Assembly (NCBI RefSeq): GCF_029867415.1
Contig: NW_026705218.1
Location: 124,001-188,000, forward strand
DNA: 64,000 nucleotides
Source: Vicia villosa
Lineage: Eukaryota > Streptophyta > Magnoliopsida > Fabales > Fabaceae
Direction: 5' to 3'
The stretch's first letter is position 1; each line of letters opens with the position of its first letter. The notes under the pieces are model-generated. The model was given only the letters and a program-made list of their open reading frames with translations. It searched no databases and had not been told where the DNA came from. Both the position numbers and the translations under genes were made by a program. Below are positions 23,552 to 34,690 of the stretch, one piece after another.

Positions 23552-24244
23552 ATTCAAAAAACAAACAAAACTCTTTTTGGTATGATCTAAGTCACAAGTA
23601 AATCTCCCTTAAAAAATACTCAACCAGAAAACATTCAAAATGATTAATAAAGGTTCAGACTTAAAACAAAGTAAGGAAACGATGCGAAGCCTTGTAGTGG
23701 GTTTCGTCGTTGTGGAATTACAATAAAAGACACAAACCCAAGATTCTTTTCTTTTGCCTTGTTAGGCACCTAAGAACAAGTTAAGTCCTTTCCAAAATTA
23801 GGCGTATAAGTCTCCAAAGGTCGAGCATCGTGGATTGCGACATTAACCTCTGTTCAACTAAAAAACACAAAACAAATGGAAACTATGGAGCCGAACTACG
23901 GTCGCTCTGATTCCTTTAAAGGGATACGTAGGCATTGGGTCGCGGGGCCTAAGCGAGCACACTTGTAAATAATTCCTTCTTTTCCCCGTATTTCTTTTGC
24001 ATTCATTCTCATTTAGGTTTAGACATAGATACACCCTTTAGATAGAAACAAACATAGGTGGATACCATCGAGTACGATGGGCGTGAGGGGTGCTAACACC
24101 TTCCCCTTGCGTAACCGACTCCCGTGCCCTATTCTCTGGTCGAAAGACCTTGTTTTATCCTGAGTTAGGTTTCTGATATTCCTTTCCCGCGATGGGATGA
24201 ATATATTAGTGGCGACTCTGATTCCATTTTTCGCGGTAGCGACA

Positions 24245-24249
24245 ATGAT
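24245..24249. repeat. Target-site duplication of element B, right copy (ATGAT)
   Basis: Matches 8769-8773. Confidence 0.95.
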
Positions 24250-24694
24250 CAACACAATTATTATAACTCAATTCTCCCAAAACCTAACATTTCTACAACC
24301 TAAGCATAACCCAATTGATCCGAATAACACAATCAAATTCTATCATACTACCTATAATCCCATAATAGAAGATAAACGGAAGAGTCCCCCCTTACCTGAA
24401 GGTTGATTCTTCGCTCTTCCTCGGGTCGCACTTCTCCGCTCCTCTTCTCTTTTCACGTTCAGACTCTTCTCTTCTCCTTAGTTCTATTCCTCTTTTCCAC
24501 AATTCCTCTATTTTTCTATTTTATGAAAATAAGCTTATCATTAGTAATGGGCTTCACCACTGACACCCCCTTCTACTACAAGCGACGCTGGCCCATTAGC
24601 CTCATTATTTCCATTTTTCTCAGTTAACCCAAATAATTCTAATATTTAATCCAAAAGTAATTAAATTAAATAAAGAATTTTATGGGGTGTTACA
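24250..24694 (-). repeat. Element A 5' LTR, second segment
   Basis: Continues the LTR interrupted at 8773 and ends GGGGTGTTACA, matching 2328-2772. Confidence 0.92.
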
Positions 24695-24699
24695 GCGAC
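24695..24699. repeat. Target-site duplication of element A, right copy (GCGAC)
   Basis: Matches 881-885. The next base, A at 24700, is the last base of F's LTR. Confidence 0.9.
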
Positions 24700-24700
24700 A

Positions 24701-25438
24701 ATGAGCAAGATGCTCTGCTGGATATGAGAGCCCAGGCTGAGGTACCTCTGTTGGCTGAGAGAGATACCCGATAAGATCGTCCCATCCTGTCGGGATGATA
24801 TCTTTGATAGAGACTTGTGCACTCTGGGGAGCAGTGTACTGCATCAGAAAATCATTCTCGTTATTTGGTGTTTCCCAGAATTCTTCAGGAGTGACAGGGC
24901 TTGTGAGTGTCATATTGTCTTCGAAATGTTCATCCCATCTAGTTGGGGTGATGTCTTCAATAGCGATTTGCGAACTCAAGGGAGCGGAATACTTCACCAT
25001 AAAGTCATACTTGCCACTTGGTTCTCCCAGTGTATCCCAGACTTCTTTTGGACTAGGTGGACCTTGGTATTGCTCAGTAATGGAACTTGTGAAACTTTTG
25101 TAATCTTCGAACTGATCATCCCATCCAGTTGGGACAATGTCTTCAATGGCAATAAAAGAACTCTGAGGAGCAGTGTACTTCACTAGAAAATCGTACCTGC
25201 CGCTTGGTTCTCCCAAAGTATCCCAAACTTCCTTGGAAACAGGTGGAACTTCATCTGGATATTGCTGAGTAATATGGTTGTCTCCAATAGCATTCACTTC
25301 TTGGCTGATGAAATGGGACATTAATCCTTCAGAACGAGGACTTTGATCATTCTTTTGAGTTCCATTAGCATAGCCCAGACCTAGCTTATCGAACTTGTAA
25401 GGCACATCAAGGAGTTGTCCCCATACTGTGCAACCACC
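24701..25438 (-). pseudogene. Element E protease-RT linker with three tandem protein modules
   Basis: Continuation of gag-pro after a TAG (25439-25441). It holds three successive copies of a roughly 55-residue module. Its core is WDTLGEPSG, then VKYTAPQSS, IAIEDI and PTGWDD; the third copy is shorter and starts EFWETPNNEND. C has a single copy at the same place (WDTLGQPSGKFD...IAIEDIQPTGWGD). The sequence ends where F inserted (24701). Function of the module unknown; it lies just before the intron/RT junction in C. Confidence 0.78.
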
Positions 25439-26113
25439 CTATTCGATCACAGCTTTAGCATCTTTGAGAGAAGCCATAGTTGGAGTTATTTTTGTAGCAG
25501 GAGTAGCAGAAATATGTTTGGCAGTAAAGATATCTGGAGGGACCACCTCAAAAGATTGGCAGGGGGTTTCGATGAATTCACCATCCATCTCAACATACTT
25601 GGAGTTACTCAGGTGGATAACCACATATTCTTCTTCGCCATAAACTGTGACGACCTTGCCTTTTACCGAATATTTCAACTTCTGATGCAGGGTAGAAGTT
25701 ACAGCGCTTGCCCCATGTATCCAAGGGCGTCCTAGTAAACAGGAGTATGCTGGATGAATTCCCATCACGTAAAAGGTAGAATCAAAGATCTGGGAGCCCA
25801 CTCTGATTGGGAGCCTAACTTCTCCAAATACTGTTCTTGTTGACCCGTCGAAGGCTCTTACCACAACATCGCTTGGTTGTAACACAACTCCTTCGAAGTC
25901 AAGTTTTTCCAGTACTACTTTTGGTAACACATTTAACGAGGAACCATTGTTTACCAGCACATGAGATAAAGTGGCGCCGTTACATTCAATAGAGATGTGC
26001 AGGGCTTTATTGTGATTTTTCCCAGCAGGGGTTAAATCAGCATCAGAGAAACCGAGACCGTTATCCACTGTTAGACTGGCAACACAATTTTCAAATTGGT
26101 CGACTGAAATCTC
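25439..26113 (-). pseudogene. Element E aspartic protease region
   Basis: Between two in-frame TAGs (26114-26116 and 25439-25441). It aligns with C's protease: ALHISIECNGATLSHVLV, then NNGSSLNVLP where C has DTGSSLNVMP, then VVRAFDGSTRTVFGEV, YSCLLGRPWIHGA and VTSTLHQKLKYS. The catalytic Asp is Asn here (AAC codon at 25949-25951), so it could not cleave Gag even without the stops. Confidence 0.83.
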
Positions 26114-27367
26114 CTATGGTACATGTGCAGCTTTCAAGAATTTCATTAGGGCCTTGGCATGAGCTTCTGAATACTTTAGCAAAGACAGCATTGAAATCTT
26201 TGAAGTAGTGTGCCCCAGTTGTTCGACAATATTGTAATCACTTTTGCAAATGATTTTCAATATTTCCTCCATTTCTTGCCTCGACGGATCTTTAACAGTG
26301 ACTTCAACAGGTACTTGAACTGGTTCAACTAGTGGCTCTTTGCCTCGAGCGTTGATATTTTGATTAGGAACTGGGACCTGGACTGGATTAGTAGCAATAT
26401 TTGGAGAAATTTCTGGTGAAAAGATCCTTCCACTTCTAGTAATTTTACTAGTTCCCACAATATTATCAACAGCAGGATTAGTAAAATTTACGGCCTCTTC
26501 CGTCAAGGTGTCTTGTTTAACTCCATGGACATAAACATTAGTGCCATAACTCCATGGGACAGCTTTGTCTGAGGAATATGGAAATGGAGCCGGATTGGTA
26601 ATGATTACAGATGCTACTCTGGGTGCAGCAGAAATCTTGAAGGGAGCTTTGGTAGGGATTTTCAATGGTATGTTAGAAACCACTGAGACGTCCTCTATCT
26701 TCATCCCATTTGAAAAAACTTCGCATAAATTGTTTATAGAAGGGAGCTTCTCAAACATAATGATACGACGATCCATCCACTTTTGAATTCCTCTTTTCAG
26801 ATTCTCACAACCATTGGGTAAGTGTGCACAATAAAAGCAATTAGGGTCACAACCTGGAAATAAACCAGCTCGTATTAGCTTTCTTTTGACTTCAAGGAGC
26901 GGAGTTGACAGCTCTCTCACATCATAGATATAAACAGTGTCCATGATAACATTAACGGTCTTGTCATGTTTTGGCATAGGCGCAGTGATGACATTTGAAG
27001 TCTCTGGAGGATCGAATTCAATTTCCCCAGTATCTATCATGTCTTGGATTTTATTTTTCAGGGCCCAACAGTGATCTGCGTCATGTCCTGGACAGTTGGA
27101 ATGGTAAGCACATGTTGCATCGGGGCGATAACTAGGAGAGGAAGTGTTGACATTCTTCAGAGGGTCTTTTAATGTAATTAGATTTGCTTTTAACAAGTGT
27201 TGCAATGCTTGAGAGATTGGCATGTTGATTTTGGTGAAGTTTCTTCTTGGTGCATCTGGTCGACGCGTATACTTCGGCGGTTGATCTTTTTGAGGTGCAG
27301 ATGCAGAGATCAGAACAGCCCCTACAGATTGGTGATGCTCACTTTTGTGACTTTTCTGACTGTGCAT
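26114..27367 (-). pseudogene. Element E gag C-terminal half
   Basis: In the same frame as the protease but shifted relative to the gag N-terminal half, so a frameshift lies between 27367 and 27424. It contains the CX2HX5HX4C finger (CAYHSNCPGHDADHC) and a second Cys-rich segment (CDPNCFYCAHLPNGC) matching the one in C's gag-pro (CRICCVDPHGC), then a Pro/Val-rich linker. It closes at TAG 26114-26116, where C reads through. Confidence 0.82.
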
Positions 27368-27423
27368 TGTATTGACTTCATTTCTCCCACTGATGGGCCT
27401 CTTTGTAGTACCAGAGGAGGAGC

Positions 27424-28347
27424 CTATTTGAATTTTTCACTTTGAATGCCGCTTTCGACACGCTCTCCAGTTAATATCAGGTCAGTGAAACCTGATGACG
27501 AGCTTCCCAACAAATGACTGTAGAAAGGGCCAGTTAAAGTGCCCATGAACATGTCGACCAGCTCGCGATCAGATAAGGGTGATTGAACCCTTCCAGCTAG
27601 ATCTCTCCATTTTTGTGCATACTCTTTGAAACTTTCTTTTGGTGCCATAGTCATGCCTCGTAGTTGAGTACGGGTTGGTGCAAGGTCAGCGTTGTATTGA
27701 TACTGTTTGTAGAAAGCAGCAGCCAGGTCTTCCCAGGTGTGAACTTTTGCACTTTCCAGTTGGTAGTACCACTCGAGTTGTGTACCCGACAGACTTTCCT
27801 GGAAGAAATGAATCCACAATTTGTTATCTGCCGTATGAGGTAGTATCGTTCTCACATAGGACCTTAGATGCAGTTTTGGGCAAGAGACTCCATCATACTT
27901 TGCAAAGACAGGAACTTTGAACTTTGGAGGAATAACAACATCGGAGACTAGTCCAAGGTCGTTGAAGTCTAAACCAGGTATTTTTTGTATCTCCATAGCT
28001 TTCATGCATTCTTCCAACTGCTGGTATTTGCTATCACCCTGTTCGTCTTCGGAATGATAATCTTCTTTGTTAGAAGAGAGAGAGGGTTTGACAGAACCCT
28101 GGTTGCTGTGATTGTCTCCTTGATCACCTTCACCGACTACTTCAGGGATCGACGCCTTTTTGGACCTCCTGACTGGGATTTTGACTTTCCTCGCAAGGTG
28201 ACTTAAACCTACAGATCCCTTGGGCTTCTTTTTCTTCTTGGTCATCAAGGCTTTCAGTTCCTGTTGCCCCTTTGCTAGCTCAAAAATTGTTATCTGAACT
28301 TGGGCGTTCTGTGCTTCGAGATTCTTGATGCTTGTCTCGGAATCCAT
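27424..28347 (-). pseudogene. Element E gag N-terminal half (capsid)
   Basis: 308 codons from ATG 28347 (MDSETSIKNLEAQ). A coiled-coil-like N-terminus and a Lys-rich patch (KKKKKPKGS) precede the retrotrans_gag domain (IPPKFKVPVFAKYDG; WIHFFQESLSGTQLEWYYQLE; FKEYAQKWRDLAGRVQSPL). The frame stops after GERVESGIQSEKFK; the rest of gag resumes in another frame at 27367. It is close in domain order to B's and C's Gag. Confidence 0.84.
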
Positions 28348-28602
28348 CCCTTCTAACTGAAATAAACAGCGAGGAGATGAGAAACTTGTTATGTGAACCT
28401 GTTATGCAATGTTTATGAATGAAATGTATATGCAATGTTTTCAACGATCTTAGAATTTAGATTTGTTTAAACAAGAGAGAAACAAACATTTATTAGTCAA
28501 ACAATTTATTTCTTTTTTCCTTTTCTTTTGTCTTTTTTTTTCTTTTCTTTGCCTCTTTCGGGCTTACAAGATAAAGCAAAAATAAAGAGAATAAAGGATC
28601 CT

Positions 28603-30332
28603 TCAGGCCTCCCATGGACGCTTTCTCTTTGCACCCAGGAACGTGTTGATCTGCTGTTCTTCATGGAGTTGTTTGGTGAGCTCCAACACTTTCCTTTCAT
28701 AGTCTTGACAGTGTGCTTTGAAGGTGTCTCTTTCTCCTTTTAGTTGAACCCAAGATTTCTGTAGTTCTTCCAGGTCAGTTGGCATGTCCGGATGTAGAAT
28801 AACTCGAGGTTCGTCCCCTTCGACTTCTGGCTCAATAGTCACAGGTAGAATAGCGGGATATGGCATGATGAACTTCTGAGCACGAGCTCGCACCCATTTG
28901 AGGTAAGGCTCCATTGGAATAGAATTCCATTGTCCTAAAGTCTTGCTTTCTACTTTGTAGACACTTCCCCAAGCATGTATAAACCTTCGTCGATATCTTT
29001 GGGAATCATCTTCGTAGTCGAACACAATGCCATGGATAATCATGTCATGAGGACCATTTCTTCGTGCATATCCGAATTGGCGCAAAGCTAAAGAGGGGTT
29101 GTAAGTGATGCCTCCCCTAATGCCAAGGAGTGGCACATTAGGGTACTCCCCACAATGGTCAATGAGAGTGATGTCTTTTTGAAAGAAGTTGTTCCACCGG
29201 ATATCTGAATGAGACAAAGACATAATCCTGCAAGACCATTGCATCCTTTGTTCGTTTCTCAACACTGATCGGGGAAGGTGTAATGTAAACCATCTAGCCA
29301 GTAGTGGTACACCACACATAAGAGTTCCTCGCTTTTTCATGGTACGAGTGTGTAAAGAATGTAGAATGTCTCCCAACAAAGTAGGTACCGGATTGCGGGT
29401 TAAGAAAATGTTGATAGCGTGCACACTTATGAACTGGTCGGGATTAGGGAATAAAACCAACCCATAAATCAAAAGAGCCACAACTTCTTCAAAAGCTTGG
29501 TAACTCCTATCTTTTAATAGTGATCGAGCCTTTCCCATTAAGAACTTAGCAAGCAAACCGTTGACTCCACTCTTTGTTTCCCAATTGGACTTGATTTCTG
29601 ACTTTCGTAAATGTAAGGTAGCAACAATGATTTCAGGTTTTGGAATCTTTTCTAAACCAGTGAAAGGTAATTGATCTCGAACAGGTAACCCAATTAGTTC
29701 AGAGAATTCCTCCAAGGTGGGTACTAGCTGGTATTCAGGAAATGTAAAACAATAAATCAAAAGATAGTAGGTACCGGATTGCGGGTTAAGAAAATGTTGA
29801 TAGCGTGCACACTTATGAACTGGTCGGGATTAGGGAATAAAACCAACCCATAAATCAAAAGAGCCACAACTTCTTCAAAAGCTTGGTAACTCCTATCTTT
29901 TAATAGTGATCGGGCCTTTCCCATTAAGAACTTAGCAAGCAAACCGTTGACTCCACTCTTTGTTTCCCAATTGGACTTGATTTCTGACTTTCGTAAATGT
30001 AAGGTAGCAGCAATGATTTCAGGTTTTGGAATCTTTTCTAAACCAGTGAAAGGTAATTGATCTCGAACAGGTAACCCAATTAGTTCAGAGAATTCCTCCA
30101 AGGTGGGTACTAGCTGGTATTCAGGAAATGTAAAACAATGATGTTCGGGATCAAAGAATTGGAACAGGACCCGTATAATGTCTTCTTCAAATTTTGAAGT
30201 AACCAAATGGAGTAGGTGACTGTGCTTTTCGGTGAATTGAGCATTTCTAGGAAATTCTGATATTAAGTCCTTAAGTTCAGATGGTACTGTTGAGATGTTG
30301 ATCCGGATATAATCTCTGGTAGCGGGAGCCAT
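28603..30332 (-). pseudogene. Element E ORF1 (Ogre accessory protein) with internal tandem duplication
   Basis: ATG 30332 (MAPATRDYIRI). Homologous to C's ORF1: CFTFPEYQLVPTLEEF, ALLIYGLVLFPN, and a C-terminal coiled coil (about 28620-28770). The protein of unknown function that lies upstream of gag in Ogres resembles plant DUF7745/mobile-domain proteins; that name is from memory. About 373 bp (29381-29753) recur at 29767-30139, and the joint introduces a stop near 29757, splitting the gene into two frames. Without the duplication the frame would be about 450 residues, similar to C's 505. Confidence 0.8.
29381..30139. repeat. 373-bp tandem duplication inside E ORF1
   Basis: Copies 29381-29753 and 29767-30139 differ at about two bases by eye. 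The 13-bp joint lies within 29754-29766. ATAAATCAAAAGA, which spans the joint, also occurs within the copy at 29464-29476, as expected of templated end joining. Confidence 0.85.
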
Positions 30333-30662
30333 TACCTGCAACAACAGAACAAAAGTAAACTCTTCGATCCTTGAAATGATTAGTGAGAAAATGATATGTT
30401 TATGATGCTTATGATGTCATGATGTCAAACATGTGGAAAACACAAACAAATCAAACAATAGCCTTAGGTTTAAAGGCTTGCATGAGGTTCATAGGTGATA
30501 CCCTCCCCACTGAAGTTGAGTTGGTTTAAACCTGTCTTAAAATAGTATTCGGGTTCTATGATCCTTGGAGACAACATCTCAATACGGCACTCGGACGGTC
30601 GATCAAAATATTCCTCGAGGATAACTAACTTCGATCAATTTCAAAGCCAGTCACTTAATAGG
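30333..30662 (-). other. Element E leader, part next to ORF1
   Basis: Non-coding 330 bp between ORF1's start and the C insertion. Nothing recognisable except the TSD of C at its right end. It continues at 53256. Confidence 0.6.
30658..30662. repeat. Target-site duplication of element C, left copy (ATAGG)
   Basis: Directly before TGTCATACCCC; repeated at 53256-53260. Confidence 0.95.
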
Positions 30663-32237
30663 TGTCATACCCCAATTTTTGACCTAAGATACCACCTCAT
30701 ATCATTGCATATGCATCATTTGCATCTCTAACAAATTGCATAGCTCGTGTTTGCTACTTGTGACTCAGCAGGGTTTAGTCAAGAAATCACTCATCAGTAC
30801 AAGTAACAATCAACTAGGGTTTTGTTCTCCCTTCATCTCAAAGGAACCATCTTCATCAACAATCAACATTTGGTCCTCAGAGATTCATTTTCAACAAGCT
30901 CAAAGGCTCTGAATCAACCAGATTAGGGTTTTGACTGAAGCTAGCATACTCCTGACTTTTGCTCAGAATTTGATCTAATAACTTGGGACATGACCTCAAG
31001 ACCCCAAGTACCTCATTTTGACCTAATCCATTGACTCAAGACATCTCCTACACAAAGATTGATCAGACAAATCCTCAGATCAGGATTTTGAACTATCAGG
31101 GACTAAAATCAGGGATCACATTTGGGAAACCCTAAAAACCCCCAGGAAGTCAATCAAAGGTTTCAATCATCCTCAAATAATCCCTATGACCATATCCCAT
31201 GGAAATTGCATCTCAATTCAAGGTCCACAGTCATCAATTTCATCAGGTCGACAATTAGGGGTTTTGACCTAATGCACTGAACAACTGACTTTTTAATCAG
31301 GGCATGGTGCCACAACTCAAACCATGGCTCAATATCCTCTAATGCCTCAATGTGATCCATTCATACCATTCATTTGGTGAGGATAGCCTGTTTCATTTGA
31401 AATCTCCAGAAACGCGATTCGTTTGAAAAAGTCAACTGTGCAAGATCACCATTGACTTTTGGGGAATTTTGGTCAACCATGACTTTTGAAGTTTTAAATC
31501 ATTAATATATAATATGAGAAGTCATTTGATCAAGAAAAATCAAGAAAATCAATCAAGAATCAAAAAGTCAAAAGTTTGACTTTCATACTTAGAAATTTTT
31601 TCTAAGTGTTTTTCATGGTTTTTTCCAAACTTTGGAGGGGAATAACTCAAAATTTCACCTACAAACTGAAAAAAACTTCCAACATGAAAGTTGTAGATTT
31701 TGATCCAATAAACAACTTTGACACATATAAATTTTTTCCATAAGATCAACCATTTAAGAGATATGGAGCTTCAAAGTTGGTATCTTATGAAAATTTCACT
31801 TAAAACTTCATTTCCTTCAAAGTTCATGGATCTTTTTCACCCATTTCCTTAAAGGTCTTGAAGAAACTTTCAACTAGGGTTTTGAAGTACATAACATGAG
31901 CTTTCCAAAATGTCCAAGAGCATGAAAAAATATGAAGTGTAGCTATGGTTTTGAATTTTGCCATTAGTGAACTTTTCACTTGAAATTTCAAGTCATTTTG
32001 CCAAAGTTATGAGCCAAATTGCCAAATGGACCAAGTAATGATACATAGAGGCAATAATTGGAAGATATTTTCTGATTTGAGACAGATGGGAAAGAGATAA
32101 GAAGCATAGCCAATTTTAACCATGGTTTAGTAACTTTAACCATATGCATTTAATGGTAAGATTCCTTTCTATCCTTTAAGTGCCAAATCACCAAAGAAGA
32201 AGCAAGTTGCAAAGCTCTGAGTTCAGAATGTTTGGCC

Positions 32238-32246
32238 TATAAATAG
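32238..32246 (+). promoter_or_regulatory. TATA box of element C 5' LTR
   Basis: TATAAATAG, close to the plant consensus, with transcription expected about 30 bases on, near 32270. U3 would then be about 1.6 kb and R-U5 about 3.4 kb. Confidence 0.7.
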
Positions 32247-33188
32247 AGGTGCAAATCACTCTTCAATTCACACCAAAACCTCACAATTATAGGTTTTCTC
32301 TCTTCTTTCTTGAATTACAAGTCATGTGTTTCAAAGTGAGGTAGAAAACTCAACCTCCAAACCTTGCAAGTTCTGAACAAAGTGATGCTTCCCACAACTC
32401 ATAAACATCATTTGAAACTTGTTTGAACCACTCATACACCCCAAAAACACCTCAAGCTCAAAATCACTACCTCACTTCTCAAATATGCATAACCATGGCC
32501 TTATCATGCCAAAATCCATTCAAGATCATTTCTGTCCAAACTAACACTTCCAACACCTCATATATATCACATATGAACTATCCAAACACTCACATATGAT
32601 CTGAAACATCTCCATCTTCAAATTCGATTCATACTTGAAGCAACTGCAGATCGGGTGCCATGGCCATGCTCAGATGAATTCAACTTGTTCCAGACATCCA
32701 GACACCTTCCATAATCATCATAGAAGCTATTCATATTGATACAAAGCATCTGTAACACCTCCAGATCAAAATCCAATTCTCAGTTTGGCCGTTTTTGAGG
32801 TAAGTGCTCATGAACTTCAAATTCATACTTCCACGCATCATAAATGAAATGTGAGCATACCATCTTGTTTCTGCACCTATGAGGATCATTAACCCTCAAT
32901 CAATTGCATCATAACTTGCACATACACGATTTCACATTGAATTTCAGTTCTAGGGTTCTTCATGTTCATGCGAAAATTGATCCCTTTAGAGCAAAAATAA
33001 ATGAATTCTGAGATCACCATCATGTTCCTTGTGAAAAACCGAGTGAGATAGACCCTTTGCTTGATCAAAACAACACAGTTTTAGAGATTTTCAAATTTCA
33101 GTTGGAGGGTTGTTCTTGGCGCGTTTTTGGTTCAAAGGATTTCTGGAAATTGATTTAAAATATAATTAATTCAACGCGTGTATATTAC

Positions 33189-33288
33189 AAGCCACAAGCG
33201 TGGCTCAGTTGGCTTTTGTTTTGAGTAGTGACCTTAGGGTCACGAGTTCAAGTCCCTATGGGACCAAACCCTTCTTTTTTATCACCAT
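33189..33288 (+). other. tRNA/SINE-like segment in C 5' LTR
   Basis: Box A-like TGGCTCAGTTGG (33201-33212) and box B-like GAGTTCAAGTCC (33244-33255) lie about 31 nt apart, followed by a T-run, the arrangement of a tRNA-derived SINE. The T-arm does not fold well, so it is not a working tRNA. It is duplicated in the 3' LTR, so it was present before C transposed. Confidence 0.45.
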
Positions 33289-33738
33289 TTCTCTTCATTT
33301 TCTTCACAACTTCAACCATTAATTTAACCAATCAAATTAACTCATTTTTTATTCATTTTTTACACACTTATTATTTTATATATGTATTTTATGAATATCA
33401 AAAAAAATCACAAAAATATATTTGTTTAATACATTTTTAATTAAGTTTAAAATAACATATTTTAAGTGTTTTTTAATACTTTTTAATATTGTTTTTCACT
33501 TGATTTCTCAAATTTAATCACTTGTAAATATTTTTTGAGCAAACCTTAATCATCTAAGTGTCAATTTAAGACAATCTTTTTGTTTATCTTGATTAAATTA
33601 ACTTCTTTCAAAATTCAAATCATTTTAAATAAGCGATCGCGATTCTTTTCAAAAACGATAAACCATTTTCTTTTGATTTTCCAAGAAAACTATTGATTAA
33701 ATCTTTTTAATTGATCAATTGATTTTCAAAACCATCCA

Positions 33739-34213
33739 CCCTGTTTTATGAAAATAAAACAGGGGCCTCTCGAATATTAGAGAGTGTAAGTCCCATTTCT
33801 TTTCTTTTTGTACAGTTTTTTTCAAAACAATAAAACTTCTTCAAAATAAAATCTTTTCAAAACAATTTTCAAATCATTTTCAAAACAACAAAACTTCAAA
33901 TTATTCAAAACTTTTCAAATATACCATGGGCCTCCATGTAGGTATAAGTCCCAAGCCTTTTGTACATACCCATTCCAGTACATGAAATTAGGTATTTCAT
34001 TGTACGTTTTTTTGTACATACACTTTTTTGTACATACCTCGATCAGTTTGTTTTTTAACTTTGAATAACAAACCAAAAATGAAGGTTTCTTTAAATCTTC
34101 CCAAAAATATACCACGTGCCTCCATGTAGGTATAAGTCCCAAGCCCCTTTGTAAATACCTGTTTACATAGCTTTGAATAAATTCAAGTGGACCTCTCCCC
34201 GAGTGTGAGTCCC
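33739..34213 (+). other. Hairpins and recurring GGnCCTC...AGTCCC motif, C 5' LTR
   Basis: A perfect 10-bp stem CCCTGTTTTA/TAAAACAGGG (33739-33764) is followed by four dispersed motif copies starting GGGCCTC or similar and ending AGTCCC, at 33763-33794, 33928-33952, 34116-34140 and 34189-34213. Inner stems differ: CTCT/AGAG, CCT/AGG, CCT/AGG and CTC/GAG. Confidence 0.5.
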
Positions 34214-34408
34214 GAGCCCTGTGTATACAAATGGATCATGCTTACAGGTATATTTCCTTCATAAACTCCATTATACACACACACTTTGTCATATATAACT
34301 GTTCATATAACTGTTCATATTTGTTCATGTACTTGTGCATATTTGTTTGTACTTGTTCATATGTGTGATTGTGTTATATACTTGTTCAACTTAGTACAAC
34401 ACTAGGTT

Positions 34409-34690
34409 CCCCATAGCCTCCTATTGGGCTTCGTGCAAAGAATCTCCACTAGTTCAGGTTAGGACATAGAGTATGGTTTCCCGGTGAAATCGCTCTAAGA
34501 GCTCAAACCAACTATACCATGCCTCCCCTTGGGCTTTGTACAAACGAGTGACCCTCCCATAGCCTCCTCTTGGGCTTACAATGCAAGGACCCTGGATTGT
34601 CCCTCCCATAGCCTCCTCTTGGGCTTACAATGCAAGGACCCTCGGATAGCCTCCTCTTGGGCTTCGTACAAGGACCCACGGGCTTCTTAT
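34409..34690 (+). repeat. GCCTCCTCTTGGGCTT tandem repeats, C 5' LTR
   Basis: Five copies of (A)GCCTCCnnTTGGGCTT, each with an AGCC/GGCT stem, interspersed with ACAATGCAAGGACCCT. Copied at about 52007-52290 in the 3' LTR. Confidence 0.75.

Larger units (their letters stand above)
8774..24244 (+). mobile_element. Element B: non-autonomous, gag-only Ogre-type LTR retrotransposon (15.5 kb)
   Basis: Both LTRs are exactly 4391 bp and differ at about three positions by eye, so this is the youngest insertion here. The PBS is the Ogre TGGCGACTCTGCTGGGGA. The only credible gene in the 6.7-kb interior is gag; I find no protease, RT, RNase H or integrase motif and no ORF1. A polypurine-like AAATAGGGGC precedes the 3' LTR, as in element C. 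B therefore must have moved using another element's pol, which fits a full Ogre such as C. Confidence 0.92.
19854..24244 (+). repeat. Element B 3' LTR (4391 bp)
   Basis: Same length as the 5' LTR and almost identical. Differences noticed: two bases near 21994-21996 (atctgc against atcatc) and one near 22730 (gggcc against gggtc). Confidence 0.95.
886..24694 (-). mobile_element. Element A: Tekay-like chromovirus LTR retrotransposon, defective, split by element B
   Basis: Complete but dead minus-strand Ty3/gypsy element, about 8.3 kb without B. It has two LTRs starting TGTAACACCC and ending GGGTGTTACA, a tRNA-iMet PBS, a polypurine tract, and a gag-pol reading 7177 to 2815. The protein ends in a chromodomain-like segment, which with the Met PBS and long LTR suits the Tekay/Del clade of chromoviruses. 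About 20 substitutions separate the LTRs by eye. It sits within 1 bp of the end of F's LTR and its own 5' LTR is interrupted by B at 8774-24244. Confidence 0.88.

Noticed and set aside
33189..33288. Functional tRNA gene
   Set aside because: Box-like words are present but no cloverleaf forms; kept only as a SINE-like trace.
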